DNA of 64,000 nucleotides from Albula goreensis (taxonomy: Eukaryota > Chordata > Actinopteri > Albuliformes > Albulidae). The position numbers were made by a program, and so were the translations under genes. Shown piece by piece: positions 25,170 to 37,247 of the stretch; the stretch's first letter is position 1, and every line of letters starts with the position of its first letter. The stretch covers positions 15,863,218-15,927,217 of the forward strand of contig CM040744.1 of the NCBI GenBank assembly GCA_022829145.1. Reading direction: 5' to 3'. The notes below the pieces were generated by a model, which was not told the origin of the DNA, searched no databases, and worked only from the letters and a program-made list of their open reading frames with translations.

Positions 25170-25639
25170 GAGAGTCCATGTCAAGGTCATTGCAGTGACT
25201 GCACCACTCCTGCATCCACAGTTAAACCTCTTTACAAGCTTATCAGTGCAATTCAACAGAATATCACAGAATAGTTGACATTTTTCAATGGTGTCATGAT
25301 AGCTTACAGTTTATCTTCAGTTATTATACCTTGTTAGACTGTACTGGAGAACGTTTTGCTAATTAACATGACCATGTCCAACTTAACAGTTTCCCTGGGG
25401 TTCATTTGAAACACTTATTGACCTTTTCCTTAAAGCTCCAATTAGACATGCGCGTCACATGATATTTGTAATGCAAAATAGTGGTTATTTTTGAAAGAGC
25501 GGCCTTAAGCTCTTCTTAAAAAGGGCCTTATGACATGAAGAGAGCCAGGAGCAGTGTTGTGGATTGCGAGGGGCCCTGGCCCGCCTGAGGTATTTGGCAA
25601 TGTAAATGTCAGCATCTTGCTGGCGATCAGAGTTATATT

Positions 25640-25900
25640 ATCTGTACGGATCAGGATGTATCCTCCCTGGCATTCTCGCCGACCGCCACTCCCTCCCTCT
25701 TGGAGACAGCAACCCAGACTCTGTCCTCCTTTAAAGCTGGCCTAAAAACCCACCTCTACTGAGCCTCTTTTCCACAGGCCTAATTCTTGTATGCCCATGT
25801 TTGACGTTGACTTTGCTCTATATACTTTGTTTTTTAACTATTTTTAACACCCTATGGTACAACTCTTTGCAATAGTCAAATGAAAATCATTAAATAAAGC
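25640..25900 (+). mobile_element. LINE 3' end fragment (decayed)
   Basis: After a frame break, the translation near 25728 reads SSFKAGLKTHLY followed by a stop. This resembles the C-terminus of ORF2 in several fish non-LTR retrotransposons (a FK..LKTHL pattern before the stop). A short 3' region and an AT-rich tail (attaaataaagcattaaat) follow. The reverse transcriptase itself is absent, and the fragment is 5'-truncated and dead. The clade is not assigned. Confidence 0.5.
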
Positions 25901-26659
25901 ATTAAATAGGTGTAAGTATAATGCTGACTACTATATGTGTAGTAGTAGTAGCAGTCATAGCAGTGTTAATAACCATAATTATAATAACAGAAATAACAAC
26001 AATAATTAAAACTGGGTCAAAAGGAACCCTATATTAGTTCCTTTTATGGGATTTAGAACCCATACAGAACCTATGACATAATTCGTGCCATGGCAACCCC
26101 CCCCCACTCTCACATACTGCCCTTGAACCAATGGGAATCCAGGGTGATACCCCCCTTACGAAGACAAGCAGCAGATCTTAACTTATTACCCTTGTCTGTT
26201 ACTGCAAGATTTACTAGTGAGTGTCTTCAGGAAATGCCTGTGGAAGTGTGTCTGGGAGTGAAGGAGGGGGGTGGTGGGGGGCGTTGATTTTTACAGCCCC
26301 GGGAGTTTATCTGTCTGGACGACTCCTTTATACCTATCTTCAGGCGGATGTATATTAGCTCAGTGACTGGATGTGTGCTGATATCTGAATAATGATTCCA
26401 TAAATCACCGCCGGCTGGCCGATCTCAGAGATGAAGGCAGAGGGGTTGTGATGGATTGCGAGTAAGACGGGGGACAGCATAAAATGCGCCACATGGCTAC
26501 TCTTGACACGTTCTTCCTGTTTGCTGTACCTGCCCTGGGGGAGAGGGGGGTGAGGGGAGGGGGCATCGTGTCAACCAATCAGGAGTAGGTTCCATTTTTT
26601 AGGCTACTTTATGTGTGCCCTTTATTTAGGGTTGCCTATTTACATAGCCTGGTTTTTTG

Positions 26660-26775
26660 ATGAGAGAATTCAGGTTCAGCTTCTCGCTCATTGGTATGGG
26701 CTGCTGGAATGGTCGAACCATCAACCTACTCGCTCCAGCCATCGTCCCTAGCTGCCATAAGCACAGTGCTACCTC
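26660..26775 (-). mobile_element. tRNA-derived SINE fragment
   Basis: Read in reverse, there is a B-box-like ggttcgacc (26711-26719 on the + strand as ggtcgaacc) after a tRNA-like head (agcactgtgcttatggcagc). A body block on the + strand (gagaattcaggttcagcttc) matches the block of the same SINE type seen at 13343. It is degenerate. Confidence 0.55.
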
Positions 26776-27300
26776 AGTTTGTATTGTATCCTTTGGAAAA
26801 TGCATGCTGGGTAATTTTTTAATTTAGCAGAAAGAATGTCTCAGGTCTTGGATGGAGAAATTGGCACAGTGACTTCAATTCTTAAATTGGAAGCAATCTT
26901 AAGATCCTAAATTTGAAATATAAAGGTCCAAAAAGGGGGTGAGAGGAGGAAGGAGGAGGAGCTTGGTTCAATGTGTTTAGGGGAGATTTATGACCCCTAA
27001 GAGTTCACTCACTGACACATCAATCAAAGCACATGGCTTATTTGTTCCCTATTTGTAATGCTGCTTGAACAATAATACAGTGAATGGGGGAGAAGTGGGG
27101 GTGTGGAGGTTATCCCTGGCACTAAGAAAGATCTCCTCTCTTTAGTGTGGAGGAAACCTCATTATATTCAGGCCCCGAACCTCCCCGCTTCTCACGGATT
27201 GTGTGTGTCTCTCCACCTGACAAGGCCCCATTAAGTCCCGGAGACAGAAGCCCTAATGGAGCAGGGAAGAGCCGATTGGACCTGCTAACTTAGCCGACAA

Positions 27301-27347
27301 CCCCTGCCCCCCCACCACACTCCCCCATCCCACCCGCCCCTCGCCCC
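27301..27347 (-). repeat. C-rich tract, G-quadruplex-prone on the minus strand
   Basis: There are at least five runs of three or more C on the + strand (cccc, ccccccc, ccccc, ccc, cccc, cccc) with short spacers. The minus strand could form a G-quadruplex. Confidence 0.6.
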
Positions 27348-27910
27348 AATGCTGCCAAAGTGACGCCCCGAACCTCGCCACCACTCCCCGAGCCCCCCTT
27401 CTTTCACCTCCCTGTTCGTAATTGGCTATTTCCCATCTTTAAATGCCCATTTATTTGAGTTTGCCCCTTTTCGCCCGGGCCTGCTGTTCCGGGGGCCAGC
27501 ACCATTATCTCCCTCTTCAAGATCAATTGACGTTTTCATTAAAAGACATGGTTAGCTAGTTAGCGGAGTGCCATTGGACAGCTAGCGGGGCTTGTCACAT
27601 TACAGACGCTGGTGGAGGTGACAGCCAAGCATGAACTGTGGGAGAATGATCTTCTCTTCTAAGTTTGAGGTTTTTTTTCTCCTGTTTTTGTCTGAGCTTG
27701 TGTTCGTATTATGTGTGGTTTCTATTTTCATTCTGACTTGCAGGCCCCTTTTTTCTGTCCTTTCTGCTTCATCCTTAGAGAAGTACTCATTGTCTGTCCA
27801 GAGTGGATACTGTATTTACTTTTTCACTTTTTGCAAAATAATTCAACTTGCAGCACAGAACCAGGGGAAATTTCAGATCCATACGTGTGTGGGCCAGTGT
27901 CACTTAATGT

Positions 27911-27985
27911 GTTTGAGTGTGTGTGTGTGTGGGTGTGGGTGTTTGCGTCTGTGCGTTTTTCTGTCTGTGTGTGTTTTAGTCCATG
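27911..27985. repeat. TG-rich degenerate microsatellite
   Basis: Runs such as gtgtgtgtgtgtgggtgtgg interrupted by other bases. It produces artificial V/C-rich open frames. Confidence 0.85.
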
Positions 27986-28230
27986 TATCTAGATATATTT
28001 CAGCATACTGTATTGTGAATGTTTTTGTCTGTGTCTGAGCATCTCTGTGTCTGTGTGTAGAAAATCATTCAAAGAAGAATTTCAGAAAGCAGTTATATTT
28101 GTTTTTAAGATGTCTTAAAGACCATCTCAAAAGTCAGTACTCAGTCTTTACTCTTATGCAGTTTTGTGTGTGTGTGTTTTTGTATGCGTGCTTGAATGTT
28201 TGTGTGTTTGTGCATATGTGTGTGTTTCAG

Positions 28231-28417
28231 GTGTCAAGTGGACTTGAGTGTCCTCAGTAAGGAGCATACTCACAAGCTGGACGTTCCGCTGGAGGAGGGT
28301 GAGGGCATGCTGGTGCTTCTGGTCACCCTTACTGCCTCTGCAGCTGTTTCAATCTCCGACCTGTCCGTCAACATGCTGGATGACCCCCAGGAGCGCCGGG
28401 AGATCCTTCACCGATAC
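28231..28417 (+). CDS. mctp1: mctp1 exon 7: end of C2 domain 2 and linker
   Basis: This 187-nt exon follows gtgtgtttcag. Its first base completes the split Arg codon, and it ends in phase 0 before gtgagt. It encodes window residues 224-286: RCQVDLSVLSKEHTHKLDVP, the last strand GMLVLLVTLTASAAVSISDL and the linker DDPQERREILHRY. VTLTASA is the end of C2 domain 2. The sequence closely follows mammalian MCTP1. As in exon 5, the acceptor tract is TG-rich with only three T right before CAG. Confidence 0.96.
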
Positions 28418-28475
28418 GTGAGTGCTGCTGTCCATGGCCACGATACAAAAGCATAACACAATCATGCTGACATGA

Positions 28476-28718
28476 GTGTTTGGTAGCAGCACAATGTAAT
28501 GGCTCATAAGTCGGAGGTTGTGAGTTTGATTCTCAGGTAGGGCATTGCTAGTGTATTGATTCCACTAATACTAACACTGAAAGTATTGTAAGGTGCTTTT
28601 CTGAATTGCTTCAGGAAATATATAAGTGGATTTCATTTAAAATGTTTGCTATATAAGTAGCTCTGTATAAGAGTATCTCCTGAATGCCTTAGAGTTTCAA
28701 TCTAAAAATGTAAATAAC
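28476..28718 (+). mobile_element. tRNA-derived SINE with L2-type tail
   Basis: The order is a tRNA-like head (tggtagcagcacaatgtaatgg), a B-box-like gttgtgagtttgattctc, a body with gaattgcttcagg and a tail agctctgtataagagtatct then aaaatgtaaataa. This is the layout of fish SINEs whose tail derives from L2. The copy is diverged and in the sense orientation. It starts about 60 bp after the exon 7 donor. Confidence 0.65.
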
Positions 28719-30642
28719 TCCCAACTGTATGACAACCCCCAACTTTTATTCAAGCGCCTCACTTTTTTCAGAATGACTGAAATACCAGATGCTCAGCTCA
28801 TACATTCCTATTGATCACTCTCGTCATCCTAGCTACAGCAGATTCAGGCTGGTAACAGTATTGTGGCAGCATTGTAGATCACCCATTGGTGCAAAAAATC
28901 AAATCAGAATGTCCTGGCTTCAACAGTATGGAGGCAGAACCTTCAGCGTTACTGTGTTACTTCTTCGGCTGGACCTACTTCTGAATTTTACTTGAAGAGT
29001 TACTCATGAAACTGAAGTGGGGAGCGGTGAGGTAGAAGTTCATGGAAATAGTTAGAAAAGTAACTGCCCCACTCATTTGCCTGGTTACAGGACAGGATAG
29101 CTATGTGATATCTGTAATGTCTGCAACAATGGGCAAATATTTGTTATTGGGCACATTATACATTATTGTAAGAGGAGCTAAGAAAATTGACTATTAAGGG
29201 CAAAAAACTCATACTTTAACTCAATATTCAGATAGTAGGGCAACCCCATTTTCAAACTACATGATGTGACAGAGCTGAAAATGTCAGTATTGTGTGAGTT
29301 GACTTTTAAGAATACAGAACTGAGTATCTGGTTATTCTAAAGAATCTGTGGTGTTCATATCACCTGTGCCTCAGGTTAACTGTATCACAAGTGGGTACAA
29401 CTTGTAAAACGGCAAGTGGCTGGCACCATTTTCTCTGCTCCTAAGCCAGCCGATGGGGTCCTCCAGCATTTTTGTGGAGAACAGCAGTAACTTGCAGTAA
29501 TTGCCCTGATAATTGTTAGTTGTAGAGGTGTTAAGCAGCAGTGCTGTTGGGCTTTAGCTCCCTGTTAGTCTCAGCCGTGCTTAGCTGCTCATGGCAGATT
29601 ATGCTTGCAGGCCAGGATTTGGCGGCCTTGTGAATGACAAAATAGCAGCAGTCGTAGCAGCATTTTGAAAAAGGGAAGAACTTTCTGGATTCCCTCTCCC
29701 CTGCTTGTTCTCAGATCAGTCCCCCTCTACCCCTGCCACCACCATCCAAAACCCCTGCATGGAGAACCGCATCTCTCAGAGCAGCCTCCACTGTGCCCCC
29801 TTCAGGAGGGTTCCTGTGCTGCGCCAGTTTTTTCTGATTAACCACCCTCCTGACTTTAGCTCCAACATGGGCATTCTTGGGGCAGAATATGGGCATTGGT
29901 ATGCGCTCAGTCCACCCCTCCCACCCTCCACTGATTTCCAGAGGGGTTGGAGGTGGCGGGGGGGCATCAACCTTGGCCCGGGCACCCGCAGACTGGCAGA
30001 GCCTTGCTGACGTGACCTCTTTTTTTAAAATGGGAGGCCGGGCCCTCTTGGGGCTGCCCTGGGTGTGGGCCCACGCCTGCTTGCCAAAAGAGAGACCCGA
30101 GGCTGAGGCATGGGGGTGGGGGCAGAGGAGGGGGGTGCTTTGACAGGGTCTTTTCAGTAGCATCTGGGCCTGAATGGTTCTCCTCTATCTACTGAAAGGA
30201 GCTTGGTGTCCCCTCAGTGCAACCCTTTGGCCTGCGGCACCCCCAGACCCCCTTTCTGAGATGCACAATGGCCTCACTGCTTCCCCTTTTGTCTTTGCGG
30301 TGTTAACCCTTTGCTGGCTATCAGCCTTCATGGGAGCACAAAACACCACTTTGAGCCCCATTGTCGCCCTTCGTGCCGCCTAACGACTGCCTTGGATGGC
30401 TCTCTGTAAGACAAAAGGGGCTCCATTACATGGCAGGGGTCCCTCGGCTTTTCTAGTGGTCCACCCCCCCCACCTTCTATCCCCCTCCACAAAAATTTCA
30501 TCCTTGATATGATATGTATGTGTGTCACAAAGGACCCTGTTCTTTCAGAGCCCACCGTGCCTCTGTGTCTTTAGCTCTCGCTCTCGTTTACCATGATGTG
30601 AACCTTTGCCGTCGACTTCCGCACACTGATTTCTCCGTCCAT

Positions 30643-30680
30643 CTGTGTGTGTGTGTGTGTGTGTCTGTGAGTGTGTGTGC
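30643..30680. repeat. (TG)n microsatellite
   Basis: An almost pure TG run with a single tctgtgag interruption. Confidence 0.9.
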
Positions 30681-30936
30681 AGATTCAGTTCTAATTTAAG
30701 TTAAAAGTCATGCTGGGAAATCTGTTTGATCTCTAGTCTAGCAACAGTGGAAAATACTCCACAGGCCAAATATCGGACGCGTGACCTACATACAGTAGCC
30801 AAACGGAGCCGGCTCATTGGTTGCTCTCCCCGCTGCAGTGCCTCGCGACTCTCGGAGAGGGGAGCTCTTGGACTGGGACAGGAATGCTGCGTGCCTCTCC
30901 CTCAACACCAACAAGCGCCAGGGAGGGAGAGCGTTT

Positions 30937-30969
30937 GTGTTTGTGTGTGTGTGTGTATGTGTGTGTGTA
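30937..30969. repeat. (TG)n microsatellite
   Basis: A TG run interrupted by tt and ta. Confidence 0.88.
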
Positions 30970-31375
30970 GCTGAAGGGGGGCAAGTAAAATGAAAAGAAA
31001 TGCTATTTCACCTTGCAGGACTCTCCCTGTCTCTCTCTCTCTCTTTTTCTTGCTGCCTTTCTCCCTCCCCCATTCTCTGGGTAAGAGCAACTCCGCTTTC
31101 ACTCAGCCCTGTTGCCCAGTCCACCGTCAGACCGCCAGTATAGTGGAAAGTTGGGTGGTGGGGGGCTGTTAGGTTTTGGAAAGGGGGGGGCATTTGCTTT
31201 AATTTTTCCCCTCCATTACCATATTCCTGTCCCTTGCCTGACACCCTTTCAATAAGTGAATTTAATAAAGATGTACCTTATCAGGGGAGGCAGATAACAT
31301 GAAGTGCTAGTACTAATGCCATACAATGCTCCTCAAACAGATTAGTGTGGGAGTGGAGGGCGGGTGGTGTGTGTG

Positions 31376-31394
31376 GTGGGGGTGGGGGGGGGGG
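31376..31394 (+). repeat. G-rich tract
   Basis: The run ggtgggggtgggggggggg on the + strand is able to form G-quadruplex structures. Confidence 0.6.
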
Positions 31395-32510
31395 TACCAG
31401 TAGGCTTCTGCAAATTTATTCTAGCCACTATCTTTATGGAATCAGCTGTCTGCAGACGGCCCGCGCCACTCTCACACGAATAACGTTATCACCGTCCCCC
31501 TATTTAACTCCAGAAACTCGACTGCCGGCCGGGAAAATAAATAAATCAGGGGCATAAATAGGGCACATTGTGGCAGACCGGGACCCGCATTCTGAAGGCG
31601 GACTCCTCTGCTCGTAATCGTCAATGGCCCCCTGCATAAGAGGAGGGGAAAAAATGCAATTAAGTCCCTTTTAATGTGAATTCTTACTTGCTCTATTTAA
31701 AGGGTGCCACATCATTAAAGGAATAAAGACCTATCAGATGACTTTCATCTGATTTTTTTTCTCTGCGCAGTGAAGAAATCACGTGTTGAGTCACTCAGTC
31801 TTGTCATAAGGAAACGGGCTGTTCGTGTCAGCGACAACAGTACACCAGTGCAAAGATTCGCCATCTCCAATGTATGCACACAACCTTCAGGTCACATTCA
31901 TTTCATGTAATTTTGCAGTTGAACTTGGATAAAACACATGAGCGCATGTATTCAACATATCTGTGCATGCATTTACATAAGTGTTATCAGTTTTTATTCA
32001 TCTTAATTTGCAATGTTGGCCCTGTAGTTTCTTGCCCTGCCTCACACAGCTTTACTTCACTGCATTATTTGGCCTTTATTCATTCTTTACAATATTTCAA
32101 AGTTAATATTACAATAAATACAAATATAACCATTAAATTGAAATGTAGGTTTATTGTAGAGTTAATTTTTCAGTCAGAGCCAACAAGCTGTCATGACGTT
32201 TGACAGATCACTCGAATAGATGGGATTGCTAACCTAGCAGTGGAGTAACAGCAGTAGATAAAGGCCGGGTTTGCAGTTTAATGTATTGTTGGTATAGTTG
32301 TGTAGACAGGGGGAGGATTGTGGGCCTGCTGGCAGGGGGGTTATCTGTGAGAGAGTGCACCTGATGAACCGGCCTGGGGGTTTATTAAAGTGGGCCGATG
32401 GGCTGGTGCGTTGCTTTAATTCCTATTGATTTAGCTGCTCTGGGCTTATTCCAGGTATGGGCAAATGCACAGGCCCTTGTGCTGTCTGAGTGATGAAGAC
32501 TATAGCAGTG

Positions 32511-32930
32511 CTCATTCTGTGTGTGTGTGTGTGTGTGTGTTTGTGGTTTAATTTGCATGTGCATGTCCTCCTGTTCCTGTGTACATGTTTGCATGTGTTT
32601 GTGTATGTATGGATGTGTTTGAATATGGTAGGTGTATTAAATACTTGCATGTATATGCATGTATATACATTTATGTTTCTGTGTGTGTATATGTGTATGT
32701 ATGTGTGTGTGTGGTCTTTTATGTATTTGAGTTTTTGTGCATGTATGGATGTGAGTATTTGTGTATGTACATACATGTGTGTTCATTTGTGTGTGTATAT
32801 GTGCATGTATGTGTCTGTGGTCTTGTATGGATGTGAGTATTTGTGTGTGGTCTTGTATGAATGTGAATATTTGTGCATGTGTGTGTGTCTATGTGTGTGC
32901 ATGTCTGTGAGTGTGTTTGATTTCTCATTT
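32511..32930. repeat. Long TG/TATG-rich low-complexity tract
   Basis: About 420 bp of interrupted TG, TATG and CATG repeats. It keeps reading frames open for over 100 codons on both strands by composition alone (C/V/M-rich on the + strand, H/T-rich on the minus strand). It ends at a strong decoy splice acceptor, tttctcatttcag (to 32933). Confidence 0.9.
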
Positions 32931-33692
32931 CAGGTACATCAGTCTCCCAGCGTCTCTCCTCAGTGACGCATTAACAGTTGATAAATTGACAGACTGTCAT
33001 TATCACAGCACGTCTCAAGACACAAATTCACTGCTAACAAGTGCGTTCTCATGCGGTATGAGTTACACCGGTGTCACTCACTGTCATTTCATCATTAAAT
33101 CAATCAACTGATTTGTCAAAACTATGATTTTTTTTTTACTGTCACCTCCCCCTCTGCCAGTCACATACCATTAACTGGGTTTTCGATAATTAGTGTGCAG
33201 CTCTTCTCTAGACCCGTATACATGGCGGGTGTCAAAATGAGAGACCGGAGTGGAACTACAAGTGCTATGTCTGAAAAATCAGGATCAAACTCTTTCATAA
33301 ATATTGTGGCGGTGGAGTGGATTGGAGGGGGAGGGATGGTGAGACGATTGGGGCAGGTTGTTCTGTTTGCCAAGCTTTGATTCAAGCCATTTTCGATTGT
33401 TGCCCTTTTCCTGTCCTCAAAAGTTTGAGAAAAAAAGAAAAGGAAAAAAGACCCATCATATCAGTGCTTTAAACCTTTCTGTCACCGGCGTTTAGTCGTC
33501 AGGAATTACACATTATAATGTGAGTGGGGCGAGAGAGAGAGAGAGGCGAAAGACTGGTCTAATGGATGTTAATGGGTTCTGGGTATAGGGTGAACTCCAT
33601 CCGAGACGCAGCACCCGCTCCTTCACTTTCTCTGTCACTCACCCCAAAATCAGCAGAGGACACGCCGGCAGTGTTAGCAAGTGGAAGAGTGA

Positions 33693-33740
33693 GGGAGGGA
33701 GGGAGGGAGAGAGAGAGAGAGAGAGAGGGACGAGAGGAGA
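33693..33740. repeat. (GGGA)/(GA)n purine tract
   Basis: A gagggagggagggagggaga run continuing into a pure GA run, with an earlier short GA run at 33529-33545. Confidence 0.9.
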
Positions 33741-34110
33741 AGGAAGCTGTTAGCATTCCATTTTCATTATGACATTTCACAGTCATCCGATTTAATGTCC
33801 CCTGACCGGATTGTCCAGCACAAGTCGGTGGGGGCTTGAAATGTTATTTAGAGCACTGATAAAAGGTGAGGCTCAAAGATGACAGCAAAGTCATAAGGCT
33901 TTGCGCTGTGACATTAATTTTCTCCACAACAGAGATGGAATAAGACGTCACGGTGACAAGCTGTCAATCAGACCGGGGGGGCCCCTTTGCTCGTACCCCG
34001 AGTCTGGGGAATAGGGGTGGGTTTGGTGTGGGGGTGGGGTAGTGGTTGCCTTTTTTCCCTCTGATAGAACTGGAGTCCACAGTCTGCCTCTCTGACAGGA
34101 CCGGTGGTTT

Positions 34111-34160
34111 GGGACTTGGGGGTGGGGGGTCGCAAAGGGGGTTTTGGTTCGGGGGGGTGG
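34111..34160 (+). repeat. G-quadruplex-prone tract
   Basis: Runs ggg, ggggg, gggggg, ggggg and ggggggg are separated by loops of 4, 1, 7 and 9 bases on the + strand. Confidence 0.65.
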
Positions 34161-36054
34161 TCGCAGGAGATGGGAAATACATTCTACAGCCTTTCATTAA
34201 AAAAATAAAGAGGCCTCATCTCGAGAGCTTTTCAGTATCTCTGCCTGTCTATTGTGAGGTCTGAGGAGGCAAACGCCCGCAAATCAGAAATTCCTCTGCT
34301 ATGGAAATGTTCTAGCTTCAGAAAATCAGCCAGGTTTCTGAGGACCGTCCCCAATAATCACAAATAACAAGGCTGTGTATCTACTGAGAAATCATGCAGC
34401 AGAGTTATGTGTGAGGAGTTTTTTTCCCTTTTTGCCCCCTTTTTTCCCTTTTTTTCTCTGTAGTCTTCTTCCGTCTTTCCGAGGGTCCTCGACAGTAATA
34501 TCACATGTAGCAGACTCATGGTGACAGAGTTTATAATAAATTAAGTCTGTAGTCTGGCTCTGACTCGAAAATTCAAATTATAATTACTCCTCTGGGTATC
34601 CAAGAGGGTTATTGCCAGAAAGAAAAATAAATTGAAGGAACTGCATTTTCTCTGCTTTAAAGAGACATCAGCACCGGTTCTCTCAGTCTTTTGTACAGGT
34701 CTTTATGTATGAGCATGTCCATGTGAACGTCTTCATAAAACACAGATGCAGGGAAAAAAATGTTTGTCCATATTTATATGCATAGATTTGGCATTCTTCT
34801 GTGTTTTCAGTTGTAAAGCGTTCTCTGCTTTTGTGAAAGTCTTTAGTTTACACGTCTGTTAAAAATAAATGTTATTTCAGTCAAACTGTTCCTTCTTTAA
34901 TGGACATATCCTAATGAACAATATCAGATTGTGACTTAATAAGTGGTAGTGAAAAAATGTTTTACCTAATGCACGAAAGTTAACATTACTGTAATTCCTC
35001 TCACCAGGTTATGCAGATGATCGCAGCTACAGAGAACAGCATTGGCCTTTGTAACTGCTTCCTGACCACAGTGTGCTTCAACATCGAAATGGCAGCTGTG
35101 TTCTTTAGCAGACCTCAGTCCGATTGGGTCTATAACATAAAACAGCATTTGCAAAATTGGTTTTTAAAGAGTTTTAGAGTTTCTTTTTACATTTCCAGGA
35201 AAGATGGTCTCAGTGCATAGTGGTATGTTTGGAAAAATGCGGGGCGCTCATCCTTCAACAGACTCTGAAGGATTGAATGGGAGCAATTGTTGAAAGCCTG
35301 TTGATTTGGTTAGGGAATAAAAGACTAGCTCACTTTTCCATTTCGGTATCAGCGAAGATTTACAAGCAAGGACATTGTAAAGAGGTTGTTATTTAATGGA
35401 ATGTAAAGGAATATGATTTTTCTTGTGAGGTTGTCTGATTGTAGAATGCAGAAAACCACATATTGTTGAGTCAGTTAAACCAAAGCTTCATATTTCCTCT
35501 GTGTCCTTGTAATGTCTCTGACATACTGCAAACTTCAGTGCAGATGTGTTGTCAGTCTATGGTGAGGGGCAGCTCCCGTGCTTTTATTATATTATTAGAC
35601 TATAAACCTCTTAACCCATTCGAACCCATTTTCTACCTTCCCTCATGCCCTAGATTGAAGACTCTCCATACAGTAGGTCAATAAGCACTGGCATCATATA
35701 GTATTGCAGTGAACTCAAAAAATATCCTCTGTAAAACTTTTGAAGCCCTGTTTTGACTGCCCACACCCCCTGCTGTTAGCCTGGCCTCTCTTCTGAAGAG
35801 AAATGTCATTAGCGGTGCGTTGGACGAGAGCCGTTCTCACCTGTGGGGTTGGAGTTGTTGCTCTCAGGAGCACAATGAGTCATCCTGAATGACTGCGGCT
35901 CCGTTCCCCGCTGGCAGGCCCCCTTTTTGCAGGGTTGATCCATTAAGTGATATGTAAATATGGGGCCTCGCATCCTCTCTCAGATGGGGCTAAAAATATC
36001 CCCGTCCTCCCGCTGCTGCTCCGGGGACAGACGCTGTCTCTGTGTGGCAATGGA

Positions 36055-36106
36055 GGGGTGGGAGGATGGGATAGGATGGGGTAGGGTGGGGGCCGTTTGG
36101 GGGGCT
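36055..36106 (+). repeat. G-quadruplex-prone tract
   Basis: Seven or more G-runs of length at least 3 (gggg, ggg, ggg, gggg, ggg, ggggg, gggggg) with short loops lie within about 50 bp. This is the densest G-tract of the window. Confidence 0.7.
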
Positions 36107-36631
36107 GGTAGAGCACATTAACTCGCTGGCTCGTTTCTGTCATCGACATTGTCACATTATTCTGTGAATTCTCCGAGCAGCTTGTGGACGGGCCTGCAGG
36201 TGCCAGAGAGAGGGGTTTGTTTCACCCCTTTCGCTGGATCCCCAGGGCTTTTTTTACTGTCTGATACGAGAGGTGTATGTCTTTATAAACTTTTGTGTTG
36301 TTCTGCTGTGAACCACATGGTCCGCAATGCTTGAATGCGCATCAATGCTTTGCGTGTGTGGACAGGCCGTATATGTGAATACACTGAAACTTGCTTGTCC
36401 GGGGGGTCTTTTAGTCTCGTCTATCCTTACAGTTCGAGGACTGGTTTGTCATTACATGTCATTCTCATCACATATTTCTTATCCATATATAATTATCTGT
36501 ATAATTTAAGTCCTGGTGTCCCTAGGTCCCTGATGACCGTTGGATTCATTGGCTACCCCTGTTGCATTCTTGCCTTTCACCCCACAATGACCCAAATAGG
36601 GCATTACCAGCCTATGGGACCTTGTGTCTTT

Positions 36632-36680
36632 ACCCCCGCCCCCCCACCACCCCTCACACCACACCCCCCACTCCCCACCC
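36632..36680 (-). repeat. C-rich tract, G-quadruplex-prone on the minus strand
   Basis: Runs ccccc, ccccccc, cccc, cccccc, cccc and ccc on the + strand with short spacers. Confidence 0.65.
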
Positions 36681-37247
36681 AAGTGCTGTTAGGCATGGCA
36701 ATGGGAGGGAAAAAAACGCCGACGACAGGCCCAGTGACACCTACCGCAGCAGCACAAGGAAAGGCAGGGAGGAGGCCGTGAGACAATGGCAGGAAATGAG
36801 AGGCGGATGAAAGCACAGCGAGCAGTGAAGATTGCACTCGAGGCGACTTTCCTTTTATGCTAAATGTCACCCGCGAGACAGACGCTAAAATGGCTCTAAA
36901 AGCAGCCCTTTAAAACAGGAGTCCTGTGTGTGATCATAGAAGGCGTGATATAAGCTTTTATCTTTATAGACAGTAATTGGCTTGTTCCTACAGCAAGTGT
37001 CCATCCAGTCGCATTTGCAGGGAAAAAAAAAGAAAAATGTTTGCCACTAGGTCCTGCATTTGAAAATCCTCCCAGAAACAGTCACTGTATAGCTCTAATC
37101 TTAGATACTCCTTGTATACAAATATATAATATAAAATAAATAAAATTTTAGATTTGGATTATTCACTGAATGTAATATCCAACAGATCACCATCCCAAGG
37201 AACACACACAGACGTTTCTACTGGGCCTGTGTTGAAAAAGTATGTCA

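Larger units (their letters stand above)
24595..28230 (+). other. Intron 6 (3.6 kb)
   Basis: GT-AG intron in phase 2. It contains a MITE-like element (24701-24905), a CTCF-like motif (25156-25169), a LINE 3' fragment (25640-25900), a SINE fragment (26660-26775), a C-rich tract (27301-27347) and TG-rich tracts at 27911-27985 and 28163-28226 that lead into the exon 7 acceptor. The stretch 27160-27600 is GC-rich and unique. Confidence 0.85.

Noticed and set aside
29711..30163. 150-codon minus-strand open frame (plus overlapping + frames)
   Set aside because: The GC-rich region has open frames on both strands, with low-complexity Pro/Gly-rich translations and no known domain.
32423..32966. Open frames of 117-158 codons rich in Cys/Val or His/Thr
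   Set aside because: They follow from the TG/CA composition on both strands and have no domain or splice support.
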